Assembly (NCBI GenBank): GCA_963792175.1 | Contig: CAWBVG010000035.1 | Coordinates: 62,001 to 126,000, forward strand | Origin: CAWBVG01 sp963792175 | GTDB lineage: Bacteria; Acidobacteriota; Vicinamibacteria; Vicinamibacterales; CAVVIG01 | Length of the DNA stretch: 64,000 bases | Direction of reading: 5' to 3' | The notes under the pieces: model-generated | What the model saw: only the letters and a program-made list of their open reading frames with translations | Database searches by the model: none | What the model was told of the DNA's origin: nothing | Position numbers and translations under genes: made by a program | Shown here: in pieces, positions 20,493-30,741 of the stretch | Layout of the letters: every line of letters starts with the position of its first letter | How positions within the stretch are numbered: the first letter of the stretch is position 1

Positions 20493-21577
20493 ACGGTAGG
20501 TTCATTCACTTCCTCGACGAAGCGCGCGTTGGGAACGGTCTGACCGTCGACCGTCATCACGCGGCCGGCCAGGGTGAAGACCGGCGCGGTCCGCTTCGCG
20601 AGCAGCGGCGGCGCCGTGGTGGCGAGAGCGCTGGCGAGGATCGGCAGCGCAATCGTCGCGTCGGCCTGAACCGACACTCTGGCGGAATCGGTCGCGAGCT
20701 TGCCCCAGCTTTGCGCCTCTTCGAGGCTCGAACCCGACGCGCCGCCGAAATGCGGCACGTCGGTGACGATTTGCAGGGCGTAGCGGTGGCCGCCGACCTC
20801 GTCGCTGTAGAACTCGGCCTGCACGCTCGCCTGGTTGATGAAGTTCTTGGGCGTGCCGCCGCCGAGGACGACCGATGCCGTCCGCGGCCGGCGGATCACG
20901 AGGTTCGCCGATTCGACGATGTCGCCGATGATGTCGATGTGGCCGGCGCCGGGCACCTTCTGACGCGCCTGCGAGAGGCCCATTCCGATCGAAGAGTCGG
21001 CGATGGCCGGGCAGAAAATCGGCACGTTGGCGCGAAACGCCGCGGTGAGAATGCCTTCCCGATTCGTCGTCTTCCAGAGGTGCCCGCCGAGCAGGTGGAG
21101 GAACTCGCGTGTGGTGAACGGCCGCGCCTCGAGCGTGGCCGCAAAATCCGCGATCCAGTTGTCGTTGGAGATGAACTCTTCTTCGCTCGCGTAGGTGTCG
21201 TACACGCGATCGATGCGCTCTTCGGCCAGCGCCGCATCGTCCGCGTGCGGCGATCCGACGTAGTGGTGCTGCCCGCGCGTCTCGTGCAGATCGTGGTAGA
21301 GGTTCGCGCCAGTCGACACCAGACAGTCGACGTAGCGATGAAGGATCAGGTGGGCGACCACCAGGCGCAAGCCGCCCGCCGACAGCGCTCCCGCCATCCC
21401 CATGAAAATCGTCACGTCGTCCTGGAGCATCTTCTGCCAAATCCGGTGTGCGGTGGCGAGGTTGCGGCCCTGGAAGGAGATGCGTTCCATCCGCGCGAGG
21501 ATTTGGTCGGCGCTCAACCCCGCCTCGACCGCGAACGGCTCGATCGGCGTCTGCAGAAAGCGCGACTTCTTCTTCAT
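20489..21577 (-). CDS. Deoxyhypusine synthase-like protein (probable polyamine synthase)
   Basis: About 362 residues. Recognisable blocks are FMGMAGALSAGGLRLVVAHL, CLVSTGANLYHDLHE, FCPAIADSSIGMGL, and SVVLGGGTPKNFINQ, where the Lys corresponds to the active-site lysine that carries the aminobutyl intermediate in deoxyhypusine synthase. Bacteria lack the usual eIF5A target. Bacterial homologues have been linked to homospermidine or spermidine-type synthesis, which fits translational coupling to agmatinase. ATG 21577 was preferred to a TTG two codons upstream. Product specificity is inference. Confidence 0.85.
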   Translation of the reverse strand: MKKKSRFLQTPIEPFAVEAGLSADQILARMERISFQGRNLATAHRIWQKMLQDDVTIFMGMAGALSAGGLRLVVAHLILHRYVDCLVSTGANLYHDLHETRGQHHYVGSPHADDAALAEERIDRVYDTYASEEEFISNDNWIADFAATLEARPFTTREFLHLLGGHLWKTTNREGILTAAFRANVPIFCPAIADSSIGMGLSQARQKVPGAGHIDIIGDIVESANLVIRRPRTASVVLGGGTPKNFINQASVQAEFYSDEVGGHRYALQIVTDVPHFGGASGSSLEEAQSWGKLATDSARVSVQADATIALPILASALATTAPPLLAKRTAPVFTLAGRVMTVDGQTVPNARFVEEVNEPTV

Positions 21578-21598
21578 GCGCAAACATTAAAACACAAA

Positions 21599-21626
21599 TC
21601 AGCTGTCAGCTCTCAGCCGTCGGCCC
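21599..21626. repeat. Four in-register heptamers (TCAGCYS family)
   Basis: TCAGCTG, TCAGCTC, TCAGCCG and TCGGCCC follow one another without spacing. They fill the gap between the stop of the barrel protein gene and the start of the deoxyhypusine-synthase-like gene. Confidence 0.7.
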
Positions 21627-21629
21627 TCG

Positions 21630-24552
21630 CTAGAACGCCGTGCCGACGCGGAAGTACACCGTCGCGCGGTCGCGGAGCAGCCCGCTGCCGTCGTGGCCCC
21701 ATCCGGCGCCGATTGTCGCCGCAAACGGAATCGAGTACCCGACGACGAGATTCGCCGAGAGTTCGGCGCCAGTGGAATACTTGATGGCCCCGGCATCGAA
21801 CGTCCGCGTCCAGGCCTGACCGGCGTCGGCGAAGACCGCCGCGTGAAGCGTGTGGAGAAACACTGGCCAGGTGCCCACGCCGCGCTGTGGCCGAGTGATG
21901 GGCCACCGGTAATCGGCGTTGACGAGCGCCACGCGGCTGCCGGCGAAGCTGTCGGTCGCGAAGCCCCTGAGCAGGCTGATGGCCGAACGTCCGAAATCTG
22001 CGTTGAGCGCGTTGGAATCTGGGCCGCCGAGAAGGAATGTCCGTCCTGCGGTCGCGTCCCCGGAAGAGATGCCCGCCGCGGCACGAAAGGCCGCGACGTG
22101 GTGAGGTGCAAAGGCGGGAACGTAGGCGCGAACGTCTCCGGTCAGCACGCTGGCGTCCGCGAATGATCCGAAGCTGCGGCGGACGAATTCCGCGGTTGCC
22201 CCGGCGCTGACGCCATTTTCAGGGCTTATCGAATAGCCGTAGGTGCGCGCCGAAGACGTCAGCCAGGAGGCGCGAGCCGCACGCCGGGTTCGCGAGAGCG
22301 GCTGGGCGGGACGCGTGTACTCGTCGGCCGCATGAATCACGGAGACGAGCGCCTGGTGCGACAGGCGGACGTGCCGGATCGGCAGCACGATGCCGGCCTC
22401 GAGCTGTCGCTCCAGCAGCGTCGCGGCCGACGGCGTCCCGGCGTCGGTCGCAGGTCCGGCGAAGAACGACGTCTGCGCCGACGCGGCGGCGAAGAAGGTG
22501 GGACGCCATCGCGTGTAGACGTATGAGGCCTGCCAGTCGGGTGCGGCGCGTGCCGGCGTCGGGGCTCCGTCTGGGCTCGACATGCGCCACGTCGCCGTCG
22601 CGGTGTACCCGTGATATCCAAGCACGTCGAAGCCGGCGACGCCGGCGCCGAGCCGCCACTGATCGCCGCCGCCTTCGATGACTGGTGTCCACGATGTCGG
22701 TGCCAGGGTGGACAACGGCCGGTAGACGGTCGACGCCAGATTGCTGACGTCGGTCGGTGTGGCCTCTGATTCGGTCTCCGAGTTCTGCAGAACGGGACGC
22801 CTGGCGTCTCGATTGTCAGGCTCCGACGCGGGGTACGGCATCGAATAGACGTCGTAGCCATCGACGCTGTAGCCGACGAAGATGAGGGTTGTCCCATCGG
22901 CTGAGACATCCGGCCAGGTGGCGCCGCCGCTGGTATGCGTGATCTGGCGCGATCGCGTGCCGTCGATCGCGAACTCATGGAGGTTGAAGGTCGCGTCCGG
23001 TTGCGCGACCGCGGCGACGATCGCTGCGCCATCGGGCCGCCAGGCCGGCGTCACGATCCTCGCCTGCGCGTCGGACGCGACGGCGCGCACCGCCTTCGTG
23101 GCGGCGTCGACGACCACGATGTCGGGTGGCGATCCGAGCCGATGACGTTCGACGGCGATGTGACGCCCGTCGGGCGACCACCGCGGCGCATTGAAATGCG
23201 TGTCCGCCTCCGAGACGAGAACCGCAACCCCGTCGTAGGTCGTGTCCGGCTTCTTGACTGCCGAAGACTCGGCCAAGGCGGCCAGCCGGACGATCACGAG
23301 ATCGCGCCGGTCCGCGCGAACCTGCACGCACGCGATGGCGGAGCCATCGGGCGATAGATCCGGCTCGACAAGGCGCGCGCCAGACGTGAGCGCCCGGACG
23401 CGCCCGGTCTGCCGATTCATCTCGTAGAGATCGCTGTAAAGGCCGACATTGCGCCGCCGCTCCAGCTGGTCGAAGTAGAGCGCATCACGACCGGCCGCGG
23501 TTGTGGATCCCAGGTACCGATTTGCCAGACGCACTCGTGACGTGCCGTCGGCCGATACGCGATAGAGTCCCGGAAAGCCGTCCGCATCGCTCGCGGAGTA
23601 GACGATCGCGGGAGGGCAGCCGGGACACACGAAGCGATCGAACCGCGGTCCGCGCACGGAGAATCCTCGACGGGTCAGGCGGATCACAGCGGCATCGGCG
23701 ATCGGTCGAGAGGTTTCGGCCGAAGCCGCTGCCTCGGTACTCGCGCCACAGCGTGCCAAGCGGCTGGCCGTACACGGTCTTGAACGCACGCGTGCCCGTG
23801 TATGGCAACGAGCGCGCCGTCCGGTCGGCGAGCGTCGCCAGCGTCTGCGCGCCAAACCGGTCGGCGAGGTAGGCGTGGAATCCGACGCCGTAGGCGTACA
23901 CCGCGGCGCCCCCGGGCCAGTCGGTCAGGCCGCCGTTGACGCGGTCCAGCGGCTCGAAGCGTTTTCGGGCGGCGCCCTCGCCAACGATCGCCAGGAAGTC
24001 GCCCGCATGCAGACGACCCTCGCCGGTGATGACACTCTCCTCGTAGGTCGCGAGCCCTTCGATCTGCCACGCCGGCAGAAACCAGTTGGGAAACGCGTAT
24101 GCGGTCCGGCCGAGAATCGCGCGGGGGATTCGCGCCCACCCTTCCGAGCGATCGAGGTGAACGATGTGCGTGAACTCGTGCGTGAACGCGATGCGCAGCC
24201 AGTCATCGAAGGGGAGCTCCGATCCCGAAGGCCACACGGGGTAGATCACGATCGTGTCACGCGGCAGCGGTGTCGCGTAGCCGTTCCACAGTTCCGTCTG
24301 GTCGGCGAGAATCACGCGGGTCAGAGCGGGCGGGCTGAGGCTGACGCGCGGCCGGAGGAGGTGCCACGTCTCTTCGGCGACCGAGCCGAGGCGCTGCGCG
24401 AGGCGCCCTTCTCCCTGGTGAAAGTAGATGACGAAGTGTTCGGTCCGCAGCTGGCGGAACCGAAGCGATGGATCGAACAGGCTGGCGGCGTTCGCCGTCG
24501 CAGCCCCCAGCAGGGCGCTAGCGACCAGCGCTGCGATTGTTGGACGAGTCAC
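21630..24552 (-). CDS. Peptidase-MA-like / PD40 propeller / outer-membrane barrel fusion, one frame break
   Basis: About 970 residues. A signal peptide (TIAALVASALLGAATANA) precedes a gluzincin-type domain with HEFTH (about residues 124-128) in RIAFTHEFTHIVHLDRSEGW and a downstream Glu in WQIEGLATYEES. Next come TolB-like PD40 propeller repeats (SPDGSAIACV, APRWSPDGRHIAVER, WPDVSADGTTLIFVG) and a C-terminal ~350-residue region resembling the BamA/surface-antigen barrel, ending YFRVGTAF. It is likely an outer-membrane protein with a periplasmic or surface protease domain. Frames must be joined near 23730. GTG 24552 (or 24561) starts inside the end of the AmpG-like gene. Confidence 0.78.
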
Positions 24553-25848
24553 GCGTCGCACGCGCGAGCACAATGCAGAGGACGAGCGCCGGAAGGCCGA
24601 GCAGACCCGCGGCAATGAAGAAGAGTCCGTAGGCGTCGAGCAGCGGACGTCCGACCGCGAGGCGCTCGACCCACAGACCAGAAAACCCTTTCGCGAATTT
24701 GCCCACGTAGGTGTAGGCCGAGCTGAGCAGCGCGTATTGCGTCGCAGTATAGCCAAGACTCGTCAGGCTCGACATGTAGGTCACGAGCGCGACGCCCGCG
24801 AAGCCGATGCCGAAATTATCGGCGGCAATGACCGCGCCGAACACCGGAACGTTCGGCCCGGCATGCGCCAGCGTCGCAAAATTCGCGATCACGAGCATCT
24901 TCAGGATGACGCCTGCGATCAGCGTCCGCATGTAGCCGAAGCGCAACGCGCAGAATCCGCCCGCGGTGATGCCGACGAGCGTGGCGACGAGGCCAACCGA
25001 GGCGCGCACGGCGCCGACGACGTCCTTCGAGAGCCCGATGTCGTGATAGAGCGGGTTGTACATCGGCCCCGTCATGTACTCGGGCAACTGGTAGAAGCTG
25101 ATCATCGCCAGCATCAGCAGCGCGAGCCAGCCGTAGACGCGGAAGAATTCCCTGAACGGACCGATCACGGCGTCGAAGAAGCCGCGCGGCGTCCACAACG
25201 GCATCTCCGCTTTCGCCTCGAACGCCTTTTTCGCGCGCAGCGGTTCGGTCGCCATCAGGCTGGCGCTGACACCGATCGCCATGAGCACCGCCATGACGGT
25301 GTACGAAATGCGCCAGCCGAAATGGTTGGCGACGATCAGGATCGCCGCTTCGCTCACCAGGATCGCAATCCGGTACCGAACTGATAGGCGGCCGAAAGCA
25401 GGCCGAGTTCGTCGCCGTCGGAGGCGGCCTCGATGCGCCACGCGTCGACCACGATGTCCTGGGTGGACGAGGAGAACGCGACCAGCAGCGCCAGGACGCC
25501 GATCCACACCAGACCGGCGGCCAGGCCGACGACCGACATGCCCACGAGGCCGATGCCGATCAGGAGCTGCGTGAGGACCATCCAGCCGCGCCTGCGGCCG
25601 AGCCGTCCGAAGATCGGCGCGTCGACGCGATCGATGATCGGCGCCCACAGGAATTTGAACGAATACGCCAGCCCGACCCACGACAGGAACCCGATCGCCG
25701 CCAGCGTTGTCCCTTCGTCGCGCATCCAGTAGCCGAGCGTGTTGCCGGTGAGAAAGAACGGCAGGCCCGACGAGAAGCCGAGCATCAGCATCGCCGCGAC
25801 CTTCGGCTGACCGAGCGACGCGAGGACGTCGCGTTTGCTGACGCTCAT
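24518..25848 (-). CDS. ampG: AmpG-like muropeptide MFS permease, one frame break
   Basis: About 443 residues and 12-14 TM helices. The N-terminal block is typical of AmpG: VAAMLMLGFSSGLPFFLTGN, FKFLWAPIIDRVDAPIFGRL and SSSTQDIVVDAWRIE. AmpG imports anhydro-muropeptides from the periplasm for cell-wall recycling. A base is missing near 25379: the chain should run Ala-Ala-Tyr-Gln-Phe-Gly-Tyr-Arg-Ile-Ala-Ile, but the frame as given ends at Gly-Leu-Arg-Ser-Trp. ATG 25848 overlaps the mutS stop (ATGA), so it is translated after mutS. Confidence 0.88.
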
Positions 25849-28484
25849 AGCTCCCGCTTCAATTCCGCCAGCAGCGCCAACGCCTCCAGCGGCGTCATCC
25901 GATCGACGTCGACGGCCGCGATCTTCTCGCGCAGCGCGTCGCCCCGCGGCTCGCCGGCCTGGAACAATCCGAGTTGCCGCTGCGGATCGGACGTGGTCCC
26001 GCTGACCGAGGGGCGGCCGCCGCGCGCCAGCTCGTCGCGCTCGAGGGCGCCGAGAATCTCGCGCGCCCGGTCGATGACCTGACGCGGCAGACCGGCGAGC
26101 CGCGCGACCTGGATGCCGTAGCTGCGATCGGATCGGCCGGGGACGATCTTGCGAAGAAAAATGATCTCGTCCTTCCACTCGCGCGCCGCGACGTGACAAT
26201 TGACGACGCCCGGCGTCGCGTCGGCGAGGTCGGTCAGCTCGTGATAGTGGGTCGCGAAGAGCGTCTTCGGCCGCACGTTCGGGTTCGTCGCCAGGTACTC
26301 GGCAACCGCCCAGGCGATGCTCAGGCCGTCGAACGTCGCGGTGCCGCGGCCGATCTCGTCGAGAACAACCAGGCTGCGCGACGTCGCGGTCAGAAGAATA
26401 TTGGCGGTTTCCTGCATCTCCACCATGAACGTGGAATGCCCGCGCGCGATGTTGTCCGACGCCCCGACGCGGGCGTAGATGCGATCGACGAGCGGAACCT
26501 TTGCTTCGCGTGCCGGCACGAACGAACCGGCCTGCGCCATGACGCAGAGCAGGGCAGTCTGGCGCAGGTAGGTCGACTTACCGCCCATGTTCGGCCCGGT
26601 CAGAATCACGAGCTGGCACGAGCTGCCGTTCAGGGTCACGTCGTTCGGGACGAAGCCGGCACCGGCGCCGCCGCTCCCCGGAACCGTTCGACGCTCGACA
26701 ACCGGATGGCGTCCGTCGGTCACCGCCAGTTCGTCGCCGTCGTGCACGTGCGGCTTGATGTAGTCGTTGACGGCCGCCGTCTCCGCGAGGGCCGCCAGCA
26801 CGTCGAGCGCGGCCAGGGCTCGCGCGGTCTGCTGGATCCGTGGCGCCTCGCGGCCGACGCCGTCGCGCAGCCGTTCAAAGATCTCGAGCTCGCGCTCGAG
26901 AATCCGCTCGTCGGCGCCGAGGACTTTCTCCTCGTATTCCTTGAGCGCCGGCGTGACGAAGCGCTCGCCTCCGGCGATCGTCTGCTTCCGCAGATAGTCC
27001 GCGGGGACCGCGTGCAGGTTCGACTTCGAGATCTCGATGTAGTACCCGAACACGCGGTTGTAGCGGACCTTGAGCGACCCGATGCCGGTCCGCGCTCGCT
27101 CGCGTGCCTCCATTTCCGCGATCACCTGCTTGCCCGAGCGGCTGATCGTCCGCAGCGAATCGAGCTCGGGGTCGACGCCGTCCCGCGTGAACCCGCCGTC
27201 GCGCGCCAGCGCGGGTGGGTCGTCGACGAGCACGGTGTTGATGGCGCCGCGGACGTCAGCGAGATCGTCGAGCTCGGCCACCAGTGACTGGACCAGCGGT
27301 GCGTGCAGCTCGGCCAGCACGGTGCGCACCCGAGGGACCACCGTCAGCGAGCGTTCGAGGCCCACCAGGTCGCGCGGGCCGGCCGTGCCGAGCGCCGCGC
27401 GCGCCACCAGCCGTTCGAGATCCTGGACCGACTTGATCGCGTCGCGAAACTTGCCGCGCTCGGTGGTGCGAAACGCCAGTTCTTCGACGGCGTCGAGGCG
27501 GTCGCGAATCGGTTCGAGCGCGACGAGTGGGCGGAGCAGCCAGGCGCGAAGCATCCGGCTGCCCGCCGCCGACACGGTTCGATCGAGCTCCGCCAGCAGC
27601 GACGCGTCGCGGCCACCCTCCGAGCCCTCGACGATTTCGAGATGCTTCAGCGTCGTCGGGTCGATGAGGAGCGCGTCGGCGCGCTGTCGATACGCGATCG
27701 ATCGCACGTGCGCCAGATCCGCCTTCTGGGTGCCGCGCAGGTACTGGACCAGCGCGCCCGCGGCCGCGACCGCCGCCGGCCGGCCGGCGAGGCCGAATCC
27801 GTCGAGGGCGCCGGCCCGCAGCTGATCGAGCAGCGTGCGCGTCGCGGACTCCACTTCGAAGGTCCATTCGTCGACGGGCGTCGTCGGCAGGCCCGACAGC
27901 GCGATGGCGCGCGCCGCGGCGCTGGTCGCGCCGTTGTCGGAGCGCGGCGCGATGATCTCGCGAGGTTTGAGGACCGACAGCTCGTCGGCCAGCGCCTGGG
28001 GCCCATCCTCGCCGCCGTACTCGGCCGCGGAAAACTCGCCGGTCGACAGATCGAGCAGCGCGACGCCAATCGTACCGACGCCGGGGGCCACGGACATCAG
28101 AAACGCCGGCTCACGTGCGTCGAGATAGTTGGAATCGGTCAGCGTGCCCGGCGAGATCACACGCACCACTTCGCGCTTGACCAGCCCCTTCGCCTTGCGT
28201 GGATCCTCCACCTGATCGCAGATCGCGACGCGGAACCCTTTCCTGACCAGGCGCGCGATGTAGCCGTCGACGGCGTGAAACGGGACGCCGCACATCGGGA
28301 TGCCGCCGCCGTTGGCGTCCTTGGAACGCGAGGTGAGGGTGAGTTCGAGGGCGCGCGCGGCCACCAGCGCGTCCTCGTAGAACATCTCGTAGAAATCGCC
28401 CATCCGGAACAGGACGATGGCGTCGCGGTGCTGCTGCTTGGCGTCGAGGTACTGACGCATCGCGGGAGTCACCGTCGCTGACAT
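25845..28484 (-). CDS. mutS: DNA mismatch repair protein MutS
   Basis: About 879 residues, full length for MutS1. The N-terminal mismatch-binding motif FRMGDFYEMFYEDA carries the Phe-X-Glu that stacks on mispaired bases. The C-terminal ATPase has Walker A TGPNMGGKSTYLRQ (around residue 630), DEIGRGTATFDGLSIAWA and FATHYHELTDLAD. It recognises mismatches and small loops and recruits MutL. The frame is intact. I chose ATG 28484; an ATG further upstream would overlap the divergent tsaB start. mutL is not in the window. Confidence 0.97.
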   Translation of the reverse strand: MSATVTPAMRQYLDAKQQHRDAIVLFRMGDFYEMFYEDALVAARALELTLTSRSKDANGGGIPMCGVPFHAVDGYIARLVRKGFRVAICDQVEDPRKAKGLVKREVVRVISPGTLTDSNYLDAREPAFLMSVAPGVGTIGVALLDLSTGEFSAAEYGGEDGPQALADELSVLKPREIIAPRSDNGATSAAARAIALSGLPTTPVDEWTFEVESATRTLLDQLRAGALDGFGLAGRPAAVAAAGALVQYLRGTQKADLAHVRSIAYRQRADALLIDPTTLKHLEIVEGSEGGRDASLLAELDRTVSAAGSRMLRAWLLRPLVALEPIRDRLDAVEELAFRTTERGKFRDAIKSVQDLERLVARAALGTAGPRDLVGLERSLTVVPRVRTVLAELHAPLVQSLVAELDDLADVRGAINTVLVDDPPALARDGGFTRDGVDPELDSLRTISRSGKQVIAEMEARERARTGIGSLKVRYNRVFGYYIEISKSNLHAVPADYLRKQTIAGGERFVTPALKEYEEKVLGADERILERELEIFERLRDGVGREAPRIQQTARALAALDVLAALAETAAVNDYIKPHVHDGDELAVTDGRHPVVERRTVPGSGGAGAGFVPNDVTLNGSSCQLVILTGPNMGGKSTYLRQTALLCVMAQAGSFVPAREAKVPLVDRIYARVGASDNIARGHSTFMVEMQETANILLTATSRSLVVLDEIGRGTATFDGLSIAWAVAEYLATNPNVRPKTLFATHYHELTDLADATPGVVNCHVAAREWKDEIIFLRKIVPGRSDRSYGIQVARLAGLPRQVIDRAREILGALERDELARGGRPSVSGTTSDPQRQLGLFQAGEPRGDALREKIAAVDVDRMTPLEALALLAELKREL

Positions 28485-28487
28485 ATC

Positions 28488-28500
28488 CTTAGAGTCTAAG
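28488..28500. promoter_or_regulatory. Perfect palindrome between mutS and tsaB
   Basis: CTTAGAGTCTAAG has 6-bp arms with one central base, inside the 29-bp divergent gap. The position suits an operator shared by both genes, but its short length means chance is possible. Confidence 0.3.
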
Positions 28501-28513
28501 CCATCAGCCTGCG

Positions 28514-29224
28514 ATGAAGGTCCTTGCACTCGATACGACGACGCGCGCGGGAAGCGTGGCTATTGTCGACGGCGACCGCGTGATTGACGAGCGAGGCGGG
28601 GACGCAGCCCGCAGCCACGCGGAGCGTCTGCCCGGCGAGATGCTCGCGATTGCTGCGGCCACTCAGACACCGTTGGCCAGCGTCGATCTCTTTGCCGTCG
28701 CGTCGGGACCAGGATCGTTCACGGGGCTGCGCATCGGCATCGCCACCGTTCAGGGGGTCGCGTTCGTGCAGGGTCGTGGCATGGTGGGCGTCTCGGCGCT
28801 CGAAGCATTGGCGCACTGCGCCAGCGTCGGGCTGTCCGCGGGCGCGCACGTGGCTGCCTGGATGGACGCCTATCGCCGCGACATCTTCGCGGCGCTCTAC
28901 CGTGTGACGGACGCGCCGGCCTTCGACCCGGATCGTCTCGTCGAGCTCGATCCGCCGAGCGTCGACAGCCCGGCGGCCATCTGGGCGAGGTGGTCGAACG
29001 AGTTCGTTGTGCCGTCCGTGGTCATCGGTGACGGCGCCGTGCTCTACGAAGCGATCGTGACGCCATCCCGCGTGATGCGGCCGCCGCTCCTGGCCGGCGC
29101 CATCGGCCGGCTGGCGGTGAGTTACGCGCGTCGCGGCGGCGCCGTGCACCCGTCGGCCGTTCATCCACTGTACGTTCGGCGCCCGGATGCGGAAATCGCC
29201 CGGGAGAAAGGCTCGTCGAGATAA
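28514..29224 (+). CDS. tsaB: tRNA threonylcarbamoyladenosine biosynthesis protein TsaB
   Basis: 236 residues of the ASKHA fold. The start MKVLALDTTTRAGSVAIVDG and the block FAVASGPGSFTGLRIGIATV are diagnostic. TsaB is the scaffold partner of TsaD in t6A formation at position 37 of ANN-decoding tRNAs. The stop TAA at 29222-29224 is followed immediately by the rimI start, the usual tsaB-rimI pair. Confidence 0.95.
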   Translation: MKVLALDTTTRAGSVAIVDGDRVIDERGGDAARSHAERLPGEMLAIAAATQTPLASVDLFAVASGPGSFTGLRIGIATVQGVAFVQGRGMVGVSALEALAHCASVGLSAGAHVAAWMDAYRRDIFAALYRVTDAPAFDPDRLVELDPPSVDSPAAIWARWSNEFVVPSVVIGDGAVLYEAIVTPSRVMRPPLLAGAIGRLAVSYARRGGAVHPSAVHPLYVRRPDAEIAREKGSSR

Positions 29225-29225
29225 G

Positions 29226-29691
29226 GTGGCAGTGGCAATCCAACCGGTCACCTCGCTTGACCAGATCGACCAGGTCCTCGCGATCGAGGAGGCGTCGTTC
29301 AGCAACCCGTGGACGCGGGAGATGTACCTCGCCGAGCTGGAGAACCCGGGGGTGTCGTTCTGCTACCTGGCGTACGACGCCGAGGGGCGCTCGATCGGCT
29401 TCTGTTCATTCTGGCGCGTGCTCGACGAGCTGCACATCAATAACCTGGCAGTTTTCCCAGACCGGCGCCGCGAGGGCGTCGCCAGCGCGCTCCTGACGTT
29501 CGTGCTGAATGAAGGGGCGCGCCAGGGCGCCAAACGCGCCACGCTCGAAGTGCGGCAGTCCAACGATCCGGCGCGTTGTCTTGTACGAACGATTCGGGTT
29601 TACCGTGGCCGGTGTCCGGCGCGGGTACTACACCCGGCCGGTCGAAGATGCCCTCGTGCTGTGGCGCGAAGATCTGGGTACTCCTGCTTGA
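29226..29691 (+). CDS. rimI: RimI-type ribosomal-protein/N-alpha acetyltransferase, one frame break
   Basis: About 155 residues of the GNAT fold. IEEASFSNPWTREMYLAEL is the RimI N-terminal block and VFPDRRREGVASALLTFVL is the acetyl-CoA binding motif A. The C-terminal LYERFGFTVAGVRRGYYTRP block lies in another frame because an extra T near 29576 (GCGCGTTGTC) breaks the gene. GTG 29226 starts one base after the tsaB stop; GTG 29232 is an alternative. It acetylates the N-terminus of ribosomal protein S18 in known species. Confidence 0.88.
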
Positions 29692-29742
29692 ACCGGGGGG
29701 GCCCTTGTGTTACTTTCCCGACATGTCGAAGGGAGGCGGACT

Positions 29743-29979
29743 ATGGGTGCACAGCCGCACGATCTGAAAGCCGAGCTGCTGAAGACCGACGAGGAGTTTC
29801 ATGACCTCGCGGCCAAGCATCACGAGCTGGAAGATCGCCTGCACGAGCTGACCGCCAAGCATTACCTCTCGGAACCAGAACAAGTCGAAGAAGTCACCCT
29901 CAAAAAACGGAAGTTGCAGCTGAAAGATCGGATGGAAGACATCCTGCGCAAGTACCGGCAAGAACTCGCGCACGGATAA
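29743..29979 (+). CDS. DUF465/YdcH family small protein
   Basis: 78 residues, entirely helical and charged: DLKAELLKTDEEFHDLAAKH, then HELEDRLHEL and KKRKLQLKDRMEDILRKY. This matches the YdcH/DUF465 small-protein family of unknown function, which forms antiparallel helical hairpins. ATG 29743 is set by a strong GGGAGG at 29731-29736; an upstream ATG lacks support. Confidence 0.85.
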   Translation: MGAQPHDLKAELLKTDEEFHDLAAKHHELEDRLHELTAKHYLSEPEQVEEVTLKKRKLQLKDRMEDILRKYRQELAHG

Positions 29980-29994
29980 GCGTCCGATGCCTCC

Positions 29995-30020
29995 GCGGGC
30001 GCGCCTGTCGACGCGCCCGC
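29995..30020 (+). terminator. GC-rich hairpin between DUF465 gene and psd
   Basis: GCGGGCGCG (29995-30003) and CGCGCCCGC (30012-30020) form a perfect 9-bp stem with an 8-nt loop, followed by CACACTCCTTTTCCC. It starts 15 bp after the stop codon. It may be an intrinsic terminator or partial attenuator before psd. Confidence 0.55.
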
Positions 30021-30038
30021 CACACTCCTTTTCCCATC

Positions 30039-30674
30039 ATGCGTCTTGATCCAGCAGGGCGGCCGTTCATCGGCGGCGCGCTGCTGCTCGCGCTCGTATC
30101 CGGTATCGCGCTCGGCTGGGTGCCTGCCGTCCTGTTCGTCGCGCTGAGCGGGTTCTTCGCTTTCTTCTTTCGCGATCCGGAACGCTCGCCGCCTGCCGAC
30201 TCGCACGGCGGGCACGCCGTGCTTGCGCCGGCCGACGGCCGCGTGCTCGTGGCCGGTCCAACCGAACCCGGTGCGGCCCCGCCCGGTGCCTGGCAGCAGA
30301 TCAGCATCTTTCTTTCGCCGATGGACGTCCACGTCAACCGGATCCCGGTGTCCGGCCAGGTGAGCCGTGTCACGTACACGCCAGGCAAGTTTCTTCCGGC
30401 GTACCGCCCCGACGCCGCGAGCAGCAACGAACGCAGCGAGATCTGGATCGATCACGGCGGCCAGACGGTTGTCGCACGCCAGATTGTCGGGATCCTGGCG
30501 CGCCGGGTCGTCTGCCGCGCTCAAGTGGGCGCCCAGGTTCGCGCCGGGGACCGGTTCGGCATCATGAAGTTCGGCTCGCGGATGGACATTTTCCTCCCGC
30601 CCAACGCCACTCTTCAGGTTCGAGTGGGACAAATGGTGCGGGGGGGCGAAACGGTGATCGCGGTGCTACACTGA
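30039..30674 (+). CDS. psd: Phosphatidylserine decarboxylase, short (PSD-A/archaeal-type)
   Basis: 211 residues with an N-terminal membrane-associating stretch (FIGGALLLALVSGIALGWVP). Conserved blocks are FFRDPERSPPAD, VLAPADGRV, FLSPMDVHVNRIPVSG and GIMKFGSRMDIFLP. The Gly-Ser pair in KFGSRMD is the self-cleavage site that makes the pyruvoyl cofactor, corresponding to LGST in other PSDs. It converts phosphatidylserine to phosphatidylethanolamine at the inner membrane. It lies directly before pssA, completing the PE pathway. Confidence 0.95.
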   Translation: MRLDPAGRPFIGGALLLALVSGIALGWVPAVLFVALSGFFAFFFRDPERSPPADSHGGHAVLAPADGRVLVAGPTEPGAAPPGAWQQISIFLSPMDVHVNRIPVSGQVSRVTYTPGKFLPAYRPDAASSNERSEIWIDHGGQTVVARQIVGILARRVVCRAQVGAQVRAGDRFGIMKFGSRMDIFLPPNATLQVRVGQMVRGGETVIAVLH

Positions 30675-30689
30675 CAGGTGAACGCCGGA

Positions 30690-30713
30690 CGCCGACCGTC
30701 TTGGCGGTCGGCG
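30690..30713 (+). terminator. Hairpin between psd and pssA
   Basis: CGCCGACCG (30690-30698) and CGGTCGGCG (30705-30713) form a perfect 9-bp stem with loop TCTTGG. There is no T-tract after it, so it is more likely an mRNA-stability or attenuating element inside the psd-pssA unit. Confidence 0.45.
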
Positions 30714-30741
30714 ATCGGCCCCGGGCCGCCGGCGGCAGAGC

